The notes beneath the pieces are model-generated. The model did no database searches. It had not been told where the DNA came from and saw nothing but the letters and a program-made list of their open reading frames with translations. This document shows, piece after piece, positions 13,137-22,000 of a stretch of 37,280 bases of DNA. The stretch spans positions 1-37,280 of IMG/VR virus record IMGVR_UViG_3300028393_000169; one strand, given 5' to 3'. Both the position numbers and the translations under genes were made by a program. How positions within the stretch are numbered: the stretch's first letter is position 1; each line of letters starts with the position of its first letter. The stretch comes from a virus.

Positions 13137-13786
13137 CTATTTTGTGATGTAATAGGTTGTAATTCTTTTGTTATTTGACCATGCTCATTAATGTATTCAA
13201 ACTCAAAATTAGGAAAGTCTTTTTCTGTAAGACCATGCAGTTTATGATGCTCACCCCAAAAGCCTTTTGGTTCATTATGAGGAACAGTTATTAACAATCG
13301 CTTGCATTTAGATTTTAATTTATCAACAATTTCTAAACCATTATCAAGGTGCTCTATAACCTCAAAAGCAATAATAGTTTTACAAAATTCTAAGTTATAA
13401 ATATTAATATCAGCAAATATAAACTTTTTAAATGCACCCCAATTTTGTTCTTTTGCAACAGATATGATAATTGGATCATAGTCTATACCAGTATATTCAA
13501 CAACTGGCGAAAAGAATTGAGAACCATAGCCAGTTGAACATCCAATTTCAACAACTTCTTGATCTAATATGTTTTGATTTGCCCAAATATATCTAGTGGC
13601 TTCTCTAGGCAATACCGGATCACCTTTAAGAAAAACAGCCCTTTCATAATTATTAGTTAGCCGCCATCGATACCAATCAGGATGATGTTCTTTTGCTAAA
13701 GCTAATACATGAAGTTCTAGTATTTGTTCCCATTGTGTTGCTACATCTAAATCGTATAATGTTTTTGTTTTTATGTTTTGTTTCAT
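13100..13786 (-). CDS. Class I SAM-dependent methyltransferase
   Basis: 228 residues. The SAM-binding motif I is VVEIGCSTGYGS (E80 to G88), followed by the acidic end of strand 2 (GIDYDP, D102), motif with FIFADI, and AFEVIEHLDN. This is the small-molecule/glycan type (UbiE/Methyltransf_11-like) rather than a DNA methyltransferase; no target-recognition domain or DPPY/NPPY is present. It is next to two glycosyltransferases, which suggests methylation of a sugar. Confidence 0.82.
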   Translation of the reverse strand: MKQNIKTKTLYDLDVATQWEQILELHVLALAKEHHPDWYRWRLTNNYERAVFLKGDPVLPREATRYIWANQNILDQEVVEIGCSTGYGSQFFSPVVEYTGIDYDPIIISVAKEQNWGAFKKFIFADINIYNLEFCKTIIAFEVIEHLDNGLEIVDKLKSKCKRLLITVPHNEPKGFWGEHHKLHGLTEKDFPNFEFEYINEHGQITKELQPITSQNRCNLMLCKYSAQ

Positions 13787-13825
13787 GTTGATGCCATCTC
13801 CTTACAAGTTTTGATAGCAAAAATA

Positions 13826-14128
13826 TTAATCAATCTTTTTCCATGAGAGGGTTTCTTCATCCCAAAAATGATGAAACAAGTCAAAAGGTATTTCTGAGTT
13901 TTGTTTTGCAATTTCTGATTCAGTAAGATTTCGCACATTCCATGTCATGTACCATTGACCATCAATGCATTTAGGATTTCCCCATTCACAAGTCTGAGTA
14001 TTAAAATCATATTCAGGGCATTCAGTTTCTTGAACTAATGCATAGTCTGATTTATTTTCTGAGTAAATTTCTACATCCCCTTCATGACGAGGATACTCTA
14101 AAGTAGAAAGTTTAATATATGTTATCAT
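13826..14128 (-). CDS. Tail-fibre-associated small protein, 100 aa
   Basis: Coupled by ATGA to the beta-propeller fibre gene upstream. The composition and the pattern PEYDFNTQTCEWGNPKCIDGQWYMTWNVRNLTESEI resemble short phage proteins found after fibre genes, including some fibre-assembly or fibre-tip proteins. Alternating aromatic residues suggest a beta-rich fold in the first part and helix near LTESEIAKQ. A fibre chaperone or small fibre tip is inferred from location. Confidence 0.55.
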   Translation of the reverse strand: MITYIKLSTLEYPRHEGDVEIYSENKSDYALVQETECPEYDFNTQTCEWGNPKCIDGQWYMTWNVRNLTESEIAKQNSEIPFDLFHHFWDEETLSWKKID

Positions 14129-15468
14129 ATGCTTGCTGTATTAAGTGAACCTAATGTATTTGTAGATTCCGTCAATGAAACACTTTCATCAAACAAACTT
14201 ATACTGCCTTCACTATATGCACTGCCATACAACGCTTGACTACTAGTTGTTATTGTTTCTGTAGATTCGCTTATTGTATAAACAGTTGATCCAACAGTAT
14301 AAGTTCCTGTAAATGCCCCATTATTAGGTAAATTTGCCAAAAGAATAAGTGTATTACTTGCCCCTGCACCACTTATTGTTGCAGTTCTTCCAGTTAAACC
14401 TAAATTTCCTTCTGAATCAATTGTTATTTTTTGCCAATATTTTTGATTTGGACTTGCCAATGTTGCGTCAATTTTTCTTTGCCATTGAATAGTGCCTGAA
14501 CTATTAAATTTTGCTATTATTCCTTGATAACTAGGTCCTTCTCCTGCGGCATAAACATTTCCTGAAGAATCAACAGCAAGAGAACTAAAATTTGTATTAG
14601 ACATTGATCTTTGCCACGCAATATTTCCCCCACTATCAAATTTTATAATCCCACGATAAAATGAAACATATGTATTATCGGAAGAATCTACAATAACATC
14701 TGTAAAACCAGTAAATCCTGCGTTATCTCTATATGAACGAAAATATTGAAGTGTTCCTGAACTATTATATTTTACAAGAGCACCATAATATTCACCATCA
14801 TTTTGTCTATAATACGCTACAAAAAAACTATCTCCGTTACTCTTTGTAAATAAATTATATCCAATAAAATTGTTTGAACCGGGTGCAACTATTTTTCTTT
14901 TAAATTGAATTGTTCCTGAACTATTATATTTTGCAAAAACACCATTATAAGTTGATGCGTTTGTATCTCTTGCATATCCCGCAACATATACATTGCCACT
15001 AGAATCTACTCCAACACCAAGAAGAAGAAGACCATCACCAACACCAGAGTCAATATTGCCAAGTGATCTTGACCATTGAACAACACCTGAACTATTAAAT
15101 TTTGTTGTTAAACCTGTAAAAGTATTATTATTATTTGAACGAGTACCTACAGAATACATATTATCTGAAGCATCTATTGCGGCATCATAATCAAAAGCAT
15201 TACTACTATCTGAAGGTCCTGTATAAAGTTTATTGTAAACTAGTTCTTTAGTTTTATTTATTTTAAATACAATTCCTTTTCTTCGTTCACCACTTCCACC
15301 ATATAATTGTTGACCACCTAAAACAATTAAATTACCAGACGAATCAAAAACTGCACCTTGACAAACATTATATAGATCTTGAGTTTGACTTCCAAATCTT
15401 CCAACAAAATTAGGGCTAACACTAAAACTTCTTTGGTTCATGTATACCGCTTGTAAAGCTCCACTCAT
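14125..15468 (-). CDS. Beta-propeller-like tail fibre protein
   Basis: 447 residues from the ATG at 15468, which overlaps the collagen-like fibre stop as ATGA (an upstream TTG at 15495 is not needed). It contains about six repeats with a D-S-S-G-N-x-Y-V-A-G type strand (for example VDSSGNVYVAGY, VDSSGNVYAAGE, IDSEGNLGLTGR) alternating with KFNSSGTIQWQRKI-type strands. This is the SBBP-like layout of a beta propeller with about 50-60 residues per blade. It has a serine/threonine-rich C-terminal tail. Likely exposed on the tail and involved in binding the host surface; inferred. Confidence 0.72.
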   Translation of the reverse strand: MSGALQAVYMNQRSFSVSPNFVGRFGSQTQDLYNVCQGAVFDSSGNLIVLGGQQLYGGSGERRKGIVFKINKTKELVYNKLYTGPSDSSNAFDYDAAIDASDNMYSVGTRSNNNNTFTGLTTKFNSSGVVQWSRSLGNIDSGVGDGLLLLGVGVDSSGNVYVAGYARDTNASTYNGVFAKYNSSGTIQFKRKIVAPGSNNFIGYNLFTKSNGDSFFVAYYRQNDGEYYGALVKYNSSGTLQYFRSYRDNAGFTGFTDVIVDSSDNTYVSFYRGIIKFDSGGNIAWQRSMSNTNFSSLAVDSSGNVYAAGEGPSYQGIIAKFNSSGTIQWQRKIDATLASPNQKYWQKITIDSEGNLGLTGRTATISGAGASNTLILLANLPNNGAFTGTYTVGSTVYTISESTETITTSSQALYGSAYSEGSISLFDESVSLTESTNTLGSLNTASI

Positions 15469-18400
15469 GTTAAACCACTCCCTGAAATTAACCAAGTTGT
15501 TGAAGTCATTTTTATTGCTGTTGCAGAACCATATTGAGCCAAACTTCTTGAACCTGTAGTGCCAGCAGAACTTAAATACATGGTGTCTGTAGTGATTGCA
15601 ATTGTTACCACTTGACTTGTCATGTTAATAAAAGTAATAGCAGTACCAATTGGATAGGCAACAGAACTGTTTGCAGGAATTGTAAATGTTCTAGCATTAG
15701 CGTCAGTTGATGGATGAAAAATTACCTTGCCTGTATCTTCTAAAACTGTTGTGTAAGATGTACTTTGACTGTTTACAGGAATATTTCTAAAACCAACTGC
15801 ATCCGTACCATCAACTGTGCATGAAGATAAAATTCCGCTTGATGGTGTTCCAAGAGCTGGTGTTACTAAAGTAGGGCTTGTTGCTAAAGCCACTACTGTT
15901 CCGCTTCCTGTAGTTGTGTAACTTGTTCCCCATGCTGTTCCAGTTGAATTAGCAATGCCAGCACTTGGATAAACTGTTGGACCAGTTGCACCACTATAAC
16001 CACTTATTCCTGATCCACTATATCCGCTATAACCACTAAATCCAGATGCTCCAACCGCACCACTAAATCCTGAAAATCCGCTTATTCCTGATGCCCCATT
16101 AATTCCAGAGTAGCCAGAAAAACCACTTATTCCAACTGCACCGCTAAATCCTGAATATCCGCTTATGCCAGAGAATCCAGAAAAACCTGATACTCCATTT
16201 GCACCAGAGAATCCGCTAATACCAGATGCTCCATTAATGCCAGAGAATCCAGAATAACCAGAAATACCAGAGCCAGAATATCCTGAGTAACCGGATATAC
16301 CACTTGCACCTGATATGCCAGAGAATCCGCTTATGCCAGAATAGCCAGATGTTCCAATGCCGCTAAATCCAGAATAGCCTGAGTATCCAGAATAACCAGA
16401 TATACCATTAACTAAAGCTAAAAATAATTGTTGATTATTTGTAAAGCCAGTTGTTCCTGTTCCAGAAGAAGAAACAAAAGAAACTGGGAAAGTCCAATAA
16501 CTATTAGAAGTTCCAGCATTAATATTTGTTGGTGTTCCTGATATTGTCCAAGTTTGAGAATTTGTACTTACATCTCTGTCTTGAATAGTAAAGGTTTCGC
16601 TGACTTGTAAAAGAGCCAAGAAAATATCAATATCAGTATTATCTTCAGTTAAATGACTTACATTAATTTGTGTAGCTGAAATTTGTGTTGCATTGTTCCA
16701 AAGAACATGACCATTAGTAGGTTGTCCACTAATAGCCGCATTATCAGCTTTATATAAAAAGAAACTAGATGATGCACCTTGTGCTCCAGAAAAACCTGAA
16801 ATACCACTATAACCAGAGTATCCAGAAATGCCGCTAAAACCAGATTGCCCTACTTGTCCAGAATATCCTGATATTCCAGATGCCCCAGAATATCCAGAAA
16901 TGCCGCTAAATCCAGAAATTCCTGATAATCCATTTTGCCCAGAGTAACCACTTAAACCATTTACACCTGAGTAACCAGACCATCCAGAAATACCAGATGC
17001 ACCGCTAAACCCAGAAATACCTGAGTAACCTGATAATCCATCTTGACCGGAAAAGCCACTAAATCCGCTAATGCCTGATGCACCTGATTCTCCAGAATAA
17101 CCTGATGTGCCATCAATTCCTGAGTAACCACTAAAACCTGATTCACCAGAAAAACCAGAGTATCCAGATTCACCATTTTGTCCAGAGTAACCTGAATCAC
17201 CGCTTATGCCATCTTGACCACTATAGCCTGAATAGCCTGATAAACCATCTTGACCTGAAAAACCGCTATACCCAGAATCACCGCTTATGCCATCTTGACC
17301 ACTATAGCCTGAATAGCCTGATAAACCATCTTGACCTGAAAAACCGCTATACCCAGAATCACCACTTATGCCATCTTGACCAGAATAACCACTAAAACCT
17401 GATTGACCTTGTGGAACAAATAAAGCCCAGTTTGCATTTGTGGTTGGTGGATTATCAAAAGGTGCTATAGATGCTAATGCAATCCAAGTTTGATTCGCAT
17501 AAGCAACTATTGAATTTTGAATATAAGCAACTTCAATTACCCAATTGCCTTGCCAATAAAAACCTATGCCAGAATACCCTGAGTAACCGCTTTGTCCATC
17601 TTGCCCTGAAAAACCACTTATGCCTGAATCGCCTGAAAATCCGCTAATGCCAGAATCACCTGAGTAACCTGAAATACCGGAATCTCCAGAGTAGCCTGAA
17701 TAACCACTTAATCCATCTTGACCAGAAAATCCTGAAATACCAGAATCACCACTAAAACCTGATATGCCGCTATCGCCAGAAAATCCTGAGTATCCAGATT
17801 GACCATCTTGCCCTGAATATCCAGACTGACCATCTTGCCCTGAGTAGCCTGAAAATCCTGATTCGCCTGAATAGCCACTAAATCCGCTTATGCCGCTTTC
17901 GCCAGCCGGACCTACAATTGCACCAGCATTAAACCAAACTGATCCATTCCATACATATAAATCACCATCAGCTTCAACAATATATGCATCATTAGGGCTT
18001 GCATCAGTTGGCAAATCGCCTACTGTTGGGACTGTTCCCAATAGATTAATGGATGTTCCTTGCATACCGCTATAGCCAGAAAAACCACTATAGCCACTAA
18101 TTCCTGATTCACCAGAAAATCCTGATTGCCCATCTTGACCAGAAAATCCGCTAAAACCTGATTGCCCATCTTGACCGCTATAACCGCTATAGCCACTAGT
18201 GCTATTGCCAGAATATCCTGAGTAACCAGAGTATCCGCTTGCCCCTTGTATAGATTGCCCAGAAAAGCCACTATAACCACTTATACCGCTTCCTGAGTAA
18301 CCGCTTATACCTGACTGCCCATTTTGTCCTGAAAAGCCACTATAGCCACTATAACCAGAATAGCCAGAATAGCCAGAACGACCATCCCCACCAGCACCAG

Positions 18401-18506
18401 AAAATCCACTATAGCCAGAATATCCTGATGTTCCGGCTGGACCAGCAATTCCTTTGTCTATTACAAGAGTAATTTGATTTGGGTTTTCGTAATTGATAGA
18501 TGGCAT
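15465..18506 (-). CDS. Collagen-like tail fibre with Gly-Tyr/Phe-Ser repeats
   Basis: 1013 residues. After a short head (MPSINYENPNQITLVIDKGI) come long Gly-X-Y runs in which X is mostly Y, F, I or Q and Y is mostly S (GYSGFSGQDGQSG). The runs are broken by globular inserts at about 149-205 (WNGSVWFNAG), 312-367 (a chitin-binding type 3 look: YIQNSIVAYANQTWIAL) and 579-699. A globular end from about 839 to 1013 may form the trimeric tip. Collagen-like runs in phages form trimeric rods. It lies between the tail tip/baseplate genes and the propeller protein and is the likely long fibre. Confidence 0.82.
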   Translation of the reverse strand: MPSINYENPNQITLVIDKGIAGPAGTSGYSGYSGFSGAGGDGRSGYSGYSGYSGYSGFSGQNGQSGISGYSGSGISGYSGFSGQSIQGASGYSGYSGYSGNSTSGYSGYSGQDGQSGFSGFSGQDGQSGFSGESGISGYSGFSGYSGMQGTSINLLGTVPTVGDLPTDASPNDAYIVEADGDLYVWNGSVWFNAGAIVGPAGESGISGFSGYSGESGFSGYSGQDGQSGYSGQDGQSGYSGFSGDSGISGFSGDSGISGFSGQDGLSGYSGYSGDSGISGYSGDSGISGFSGDSGISGFSGQDGQSGYSGYSGIGFYWQGNWVIEVAYIQNSIVAYANQTWIALASIAPFDNPPTTNANWALFVPQGQSGFSGYSGQDGISGDSGYSGFSGQDGLSGYSGYSGQDGISGDSGYSGFSGQDGLSGYSGYSGQDGISGDSGYSGQNGESGYSGFSGESGFSGYSGIDGTSGYSGESGASGISGFSGFSGQDGLSGYSGISGFSGASGISGWSGYSGVNGLSGYSGQNGLSGISGFSGISGYSGASGISGYSGQVGQSGFSGISGYSGYSGISGFSGAQGASSSFFLYKADNAAISGQPTNGHVLWNNATQISATQINVSHLTEDNTDIDIFLALLQVSETFTIQDRDVSTNSQTWTISGTPTNINAGTSNSYWTFPVSFVSSSGTGTTGFTNNQQLFLALVNGISGYSGYSGYSGFSGIGTSGYSGISGFSGISGASGISGYSGYSGSGISGYSGFSGINGASGISGFSGANGVSGFSGFSGISGYSGFSGAVGISGFSGYSGINGASGISGFSGFSGAVGASGFSGYSGYSGSGISGYSGATGPTVYPSAGIANSTGTAWGTSYTTTGSGTVVALATSPTLVTPALGTPSSGILSSCTVDGTDAVGFRNIPVNSQSTSYTTVLEDTGKVIFHPSTDANARTFTIPANSSVAYPIGTAITFINMTSQVVTIAITTDTMYLSSAGTTGSRSLAQYGSATAIKMTSTTWLISGSGLT
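17198..17359 (-). repeat. 81-bp tandem duplication in fibre gene
   Basis: Two identical 81-bp units (17198-17278 and 17279-17359), each encoding 27 residues of the Gly-X-Y rod, followed by the start of a third unit that differs at its fifth base or so. Identity at third codon positions points to recent slippage or unequal exchange, which keeps the reading frame and changes the rod length. Confidence 0.75.
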
Positions 18507-18514
18507 GACTTACC

Positions 18515-19000
18515 TTAATTATTAACTATTGCATCAGAACGAACAATAAACAGCAAAAATATAATTAAATCATTTGCTGGAGTTGTTCCTATTTCTGGAA
18601 ATGAAATTTTTATGCGACCCGAAAATCCAGCACCATTTATATTTGAAATATTTAGTTCTGGTTGTCCAGCTACTAAATCCCAAGCATCATCATCAATTAC
18701 AAGAGTAAAAGAACCATCTGCATTACTAATGTTTGTAATAGTAAGTGGTATAGGGTCTGGGGTTGGAGTGTAATCACCAATATCAAAAGATAATCCATAT
18801 CGACTATCCCTTACATTGGTTAATACTCTACGAATAATTTGAGCATCTATTGTTGTACCAGTTAAATCTAAAGGCACTTGATTATTATCTAAAAGTGCAA
18901 GATTCCAAAAGGTTTTTTGTTGCCAAACCAATTCGCCAGCAATAATTTGATTGTCAAACCCACTTACTTGAGTAAGTGTGTTTTTGTTAAATACTGCCAT
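18515..19000 (-). CDS. Tail/baseplate-associated protein, 161 aa
   Basis: Starts with GGAG 6 nt upstream of the ATG. The strand-rich sequence (NLALLDNNQVPLDLTGTTIDAQIIRR, DGSFTLVIDDDAWDLVAG, GRIKISF) looks like the beta-sandwich domains of baseplate upper proteins (BppU-like N-termini), which attach fibres. It lies between the J-like tip and the collagen-like fibre, so it may be the fibre adaptor. It has no signal or membrane segment. The 75-bp gap upstream is the largest unexplained gap in the tail module. Confidence 0.6.
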   Translation of the reverse strand: MAVFNKNTLTQVSGFDNQIIAGELVWQQKTFWNLALLDNNQVPLDLTGTTIDAQIIRRVLTNVRDSRYGLSFDIGDYTPTPDPIPLTITNISNADGSFTLVIDDDAWDLVAGQPELNISNINGAGFSGRIKISFPEIGTTPANDLIIFLLFIVRSDAIVNN

Positions 19001-19075
19001 GATTTCTCCAATTCTCGGTTAATGAGGAATGGCACTCCACTCACTCACGAATCATGTTTTATATTGTAATCTATT

Positions 19076-22000
19076 TTAACCACATAAGTAAATACAAGCA
19101 ACTAATTGTGGGGAAGAATCGGTAAATGTAATAGCTTCTCTAGCCTTGGCAACTGTAATATTTCGGACAATATTATCCGATTGTTTCATGCCTACTCCAG
19201 CAATAGAACTAGTTACTATTAAGTCCCCAGCCGCTATATTGCCACCTTCATTGCATACATAAACTTGCCCTTCACCTACAGCATTTGCACCACAATAATC
19301 ATAAATATCTTTATATTCATCATATTCTGGATACATAATAGTTGTTGTAACTATCCTATCATCCACTTCCGTATATTCAAATTTTTCAATAAATGCGGCT
19401 GGTTGAGAATTGGCTAAAAGACCATTATTTAACACCATAATTCCAAGCGGCACTTGATTTGCAGAAGATGACATTGCTACCTCAAATACAGTATTAGATA
19501 TATTTTTAGCAACAATTAACTTTACATCACATACAATATATCCAACAGGAATTGCTGTCCCAATTGGCACTAATACATCATGTGCTCCTGTAAATGGACC
19601 ATAGTTAGTGCCAGCCCCATCTGCATAAAAGTCATATCCATTGGCTACACCAACCAAACCACTTGTTGAAGTTCCACCATTTGATGCTGTATTTTGACCT
19701 CTAATACCATGATTAGATCCACCAGTAATAATGGCTGTAGCCAATAGCCCAACTCCACTACTATAACTACTTGTTTCTATGCCATTGCCTGTGCTATTTC
19801 TAGCATTAAGGGCTGGAACTCCTGAAGCATTATTATAAAAACCTGCTGGTGGTGCTAATGTTGTTGTTGTATTTACATATACATTTCCATAAGTGCCACC
19901 AATTTGTGCAATTAAATTTCCAGAAGAATCATAAGTGCTAAGATAATTATCTGTATAACTCATTTCCACTCTTTGACCACTAGCGGATGTTCTTATTACT
20001 GCACCAGTAATAGTTCCAGATGTTAGCGATCCCATATTAGCTGTAATAGCTGATAAAGAACCTACTTTTAAAGAAGATAGATAAGGAACATTCCAAACTG
20101 TGTTGCCTGTGGATGGGCTATAAATACCATCTGATTGATATAAAGATTCTCCAGCAGTAAGACTAGGTGCAGTTGCTTGCCATACTGTTCCACTTCCCCA
20201 AGAATCATTTGGTGGGAAAGATGAACTGCCACTAGTTGTAATGGTAGATGGAGTAGAAGCTAATGAAGATAGGCTAGTTTTTGTATAACAAATTCTTGCC
20301 GATGCACCAGCAGAACCAGATGATCCTGAATATCCTCTAGCTGTAATACTTGCAGTTGTCCAATTAATAGTGCTAGTTGTTGCTGATGCACTTTCAACTA
20401 AATTGACTGATGCACCCCATAATGTATAACCAACACTAGGTGGATCGCCAGCATTTACATACCACCCACTAGGAACTGGTGTAAATGCATTTGTTGCCCA
20501 TGTATAGGTAGAAGTTCCAGTAGGACCAGCCGGGATAGTCACAGCCCATTGGAATACTGTAGGGCTTGCAGACTGAACTCCATCTGCTCCATTTTGTGTA
20601 ATGTCTGCAACAGCATATCCACTTGCCCAACTTACTGTTGTATTTGTAGCAGTTGCTACATCATTTACACCTATAGATGCTCGCCATAGTTTAATTAAAG
20701 GAATATTAGGGTTTGGTGGAATAGATACATCCCATCCACCTGATCCAGTATAAGAAGAACTTGTACCAGTAGCCCAATTAAAAATGGATGTGCCAGTAGG
20801 ATCAGATGGTGTAACTGGATTCCATTGATATAAATAAGCAGTATTGTGTTGATAAGCTGGATCGCCCTGTACAGAATAAACTGCTTGCATTGTGGCTGTA
20901 GGAATTAAATGTACTACTCCAGCCAAATCTTTATATCGAACTGGTATTTGAACTGTAGCTGGACTAGCTGTCATTGCTGTTGCTGTACCAAACTGTGCAA
21001 ATGTTCCACCATCTGTAGGTGGCAATGGGAATGTTATTCCTGTTTGAATAATATCAGTTGAATAACCAGTATTTGCGTTATATCCAATTCGCCATGAACC
21101 ATCAACAAATGATGGATCTGTATCACTAGTAGCTTCTACAAATTGAACAGGACCTAAACCATTTGAGCCATATAACTTAAAGTTAATCCCAGTAAGTGTT
21201 GGAGTAGCTCCATTGTAAGGAACTTGCAATGTTACTGGGCTTAAAGTAAGAGTAAATGAAGAAGCATTTGCTGGATCTGGATTCCAAACAAAAGAAGAAG
21301 ATAAAGGTGAAAGCTGTGATTGAGCTAAATCATTTGCTACTGTATATGCAAAATAATAAGTATTTGCTGGAAGTGTATAGTGGGGGAATGTTACTGCTGT
21401 TCCATTTGCATATACTTGTCCATCAGTTAAAGATTGTTGATCTAATATGCTCCAATCCGCAGTAGATGGGCTTGCAACAGTTGTGTAATAAAGAATTAAA
21501 GAAGTAACCCTTCCAGTTGTAGGAATGGCAACATTAATATCAAAAGTTGGAACTGTAATATAAGGGCTTACATTTACTGGGTTTGGTGGGCTTAAAGCAC
21601 TAAAATAACCGGGATTACTTAAATTACCATTAGGCGGTGGTGCATATTCATTAATGGTGGCATTGTCATAAACTGCTGAATTGTATTCAGTAAGCTGAAT
21701 CTGAGCACCTAAAACTCCTTCTGGAGAAATAGATTCTTTAACTTGCATTGCTCTAAATGGTTTATTTGTCCAGCCATAATAACTATTGGTAACAGTTATA
21801 ACATCACCAGCATTAACTTGTATGCCATCATAAGTTGTATTTATAGTTACAAGTAAATCTTCTCTGCCTTGCTCTAAAACTCTATTGGCTAAATACAAAG
21901 CCTGAACACTATTGTTTACCAAATCATAGTTAAGATTAATTTGATTTACTGGTTCATTTGGATACAAAAGATATGATGGTACTGATTCATTTACATAGTT

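Noticed and set aside
16961-17200. Alternative frames inside the fibre gene (also 18020-18280)
   Set aside because: They are open only because the Gly-X-Y repeat DNA lacks stops in several phases.
15990-18460. CRISPR-like or satellite repeats from the many short similar units
   Set aside because: All units are multiples of 9 bp coding for Gly-X-Y triplets in a single open frame.
19001-19075. Promoter for the fibre genes
   Set aside because: The gap is AT-rich with TATAAA-like words, but no -35 at a proper distance; not strong enough to list.
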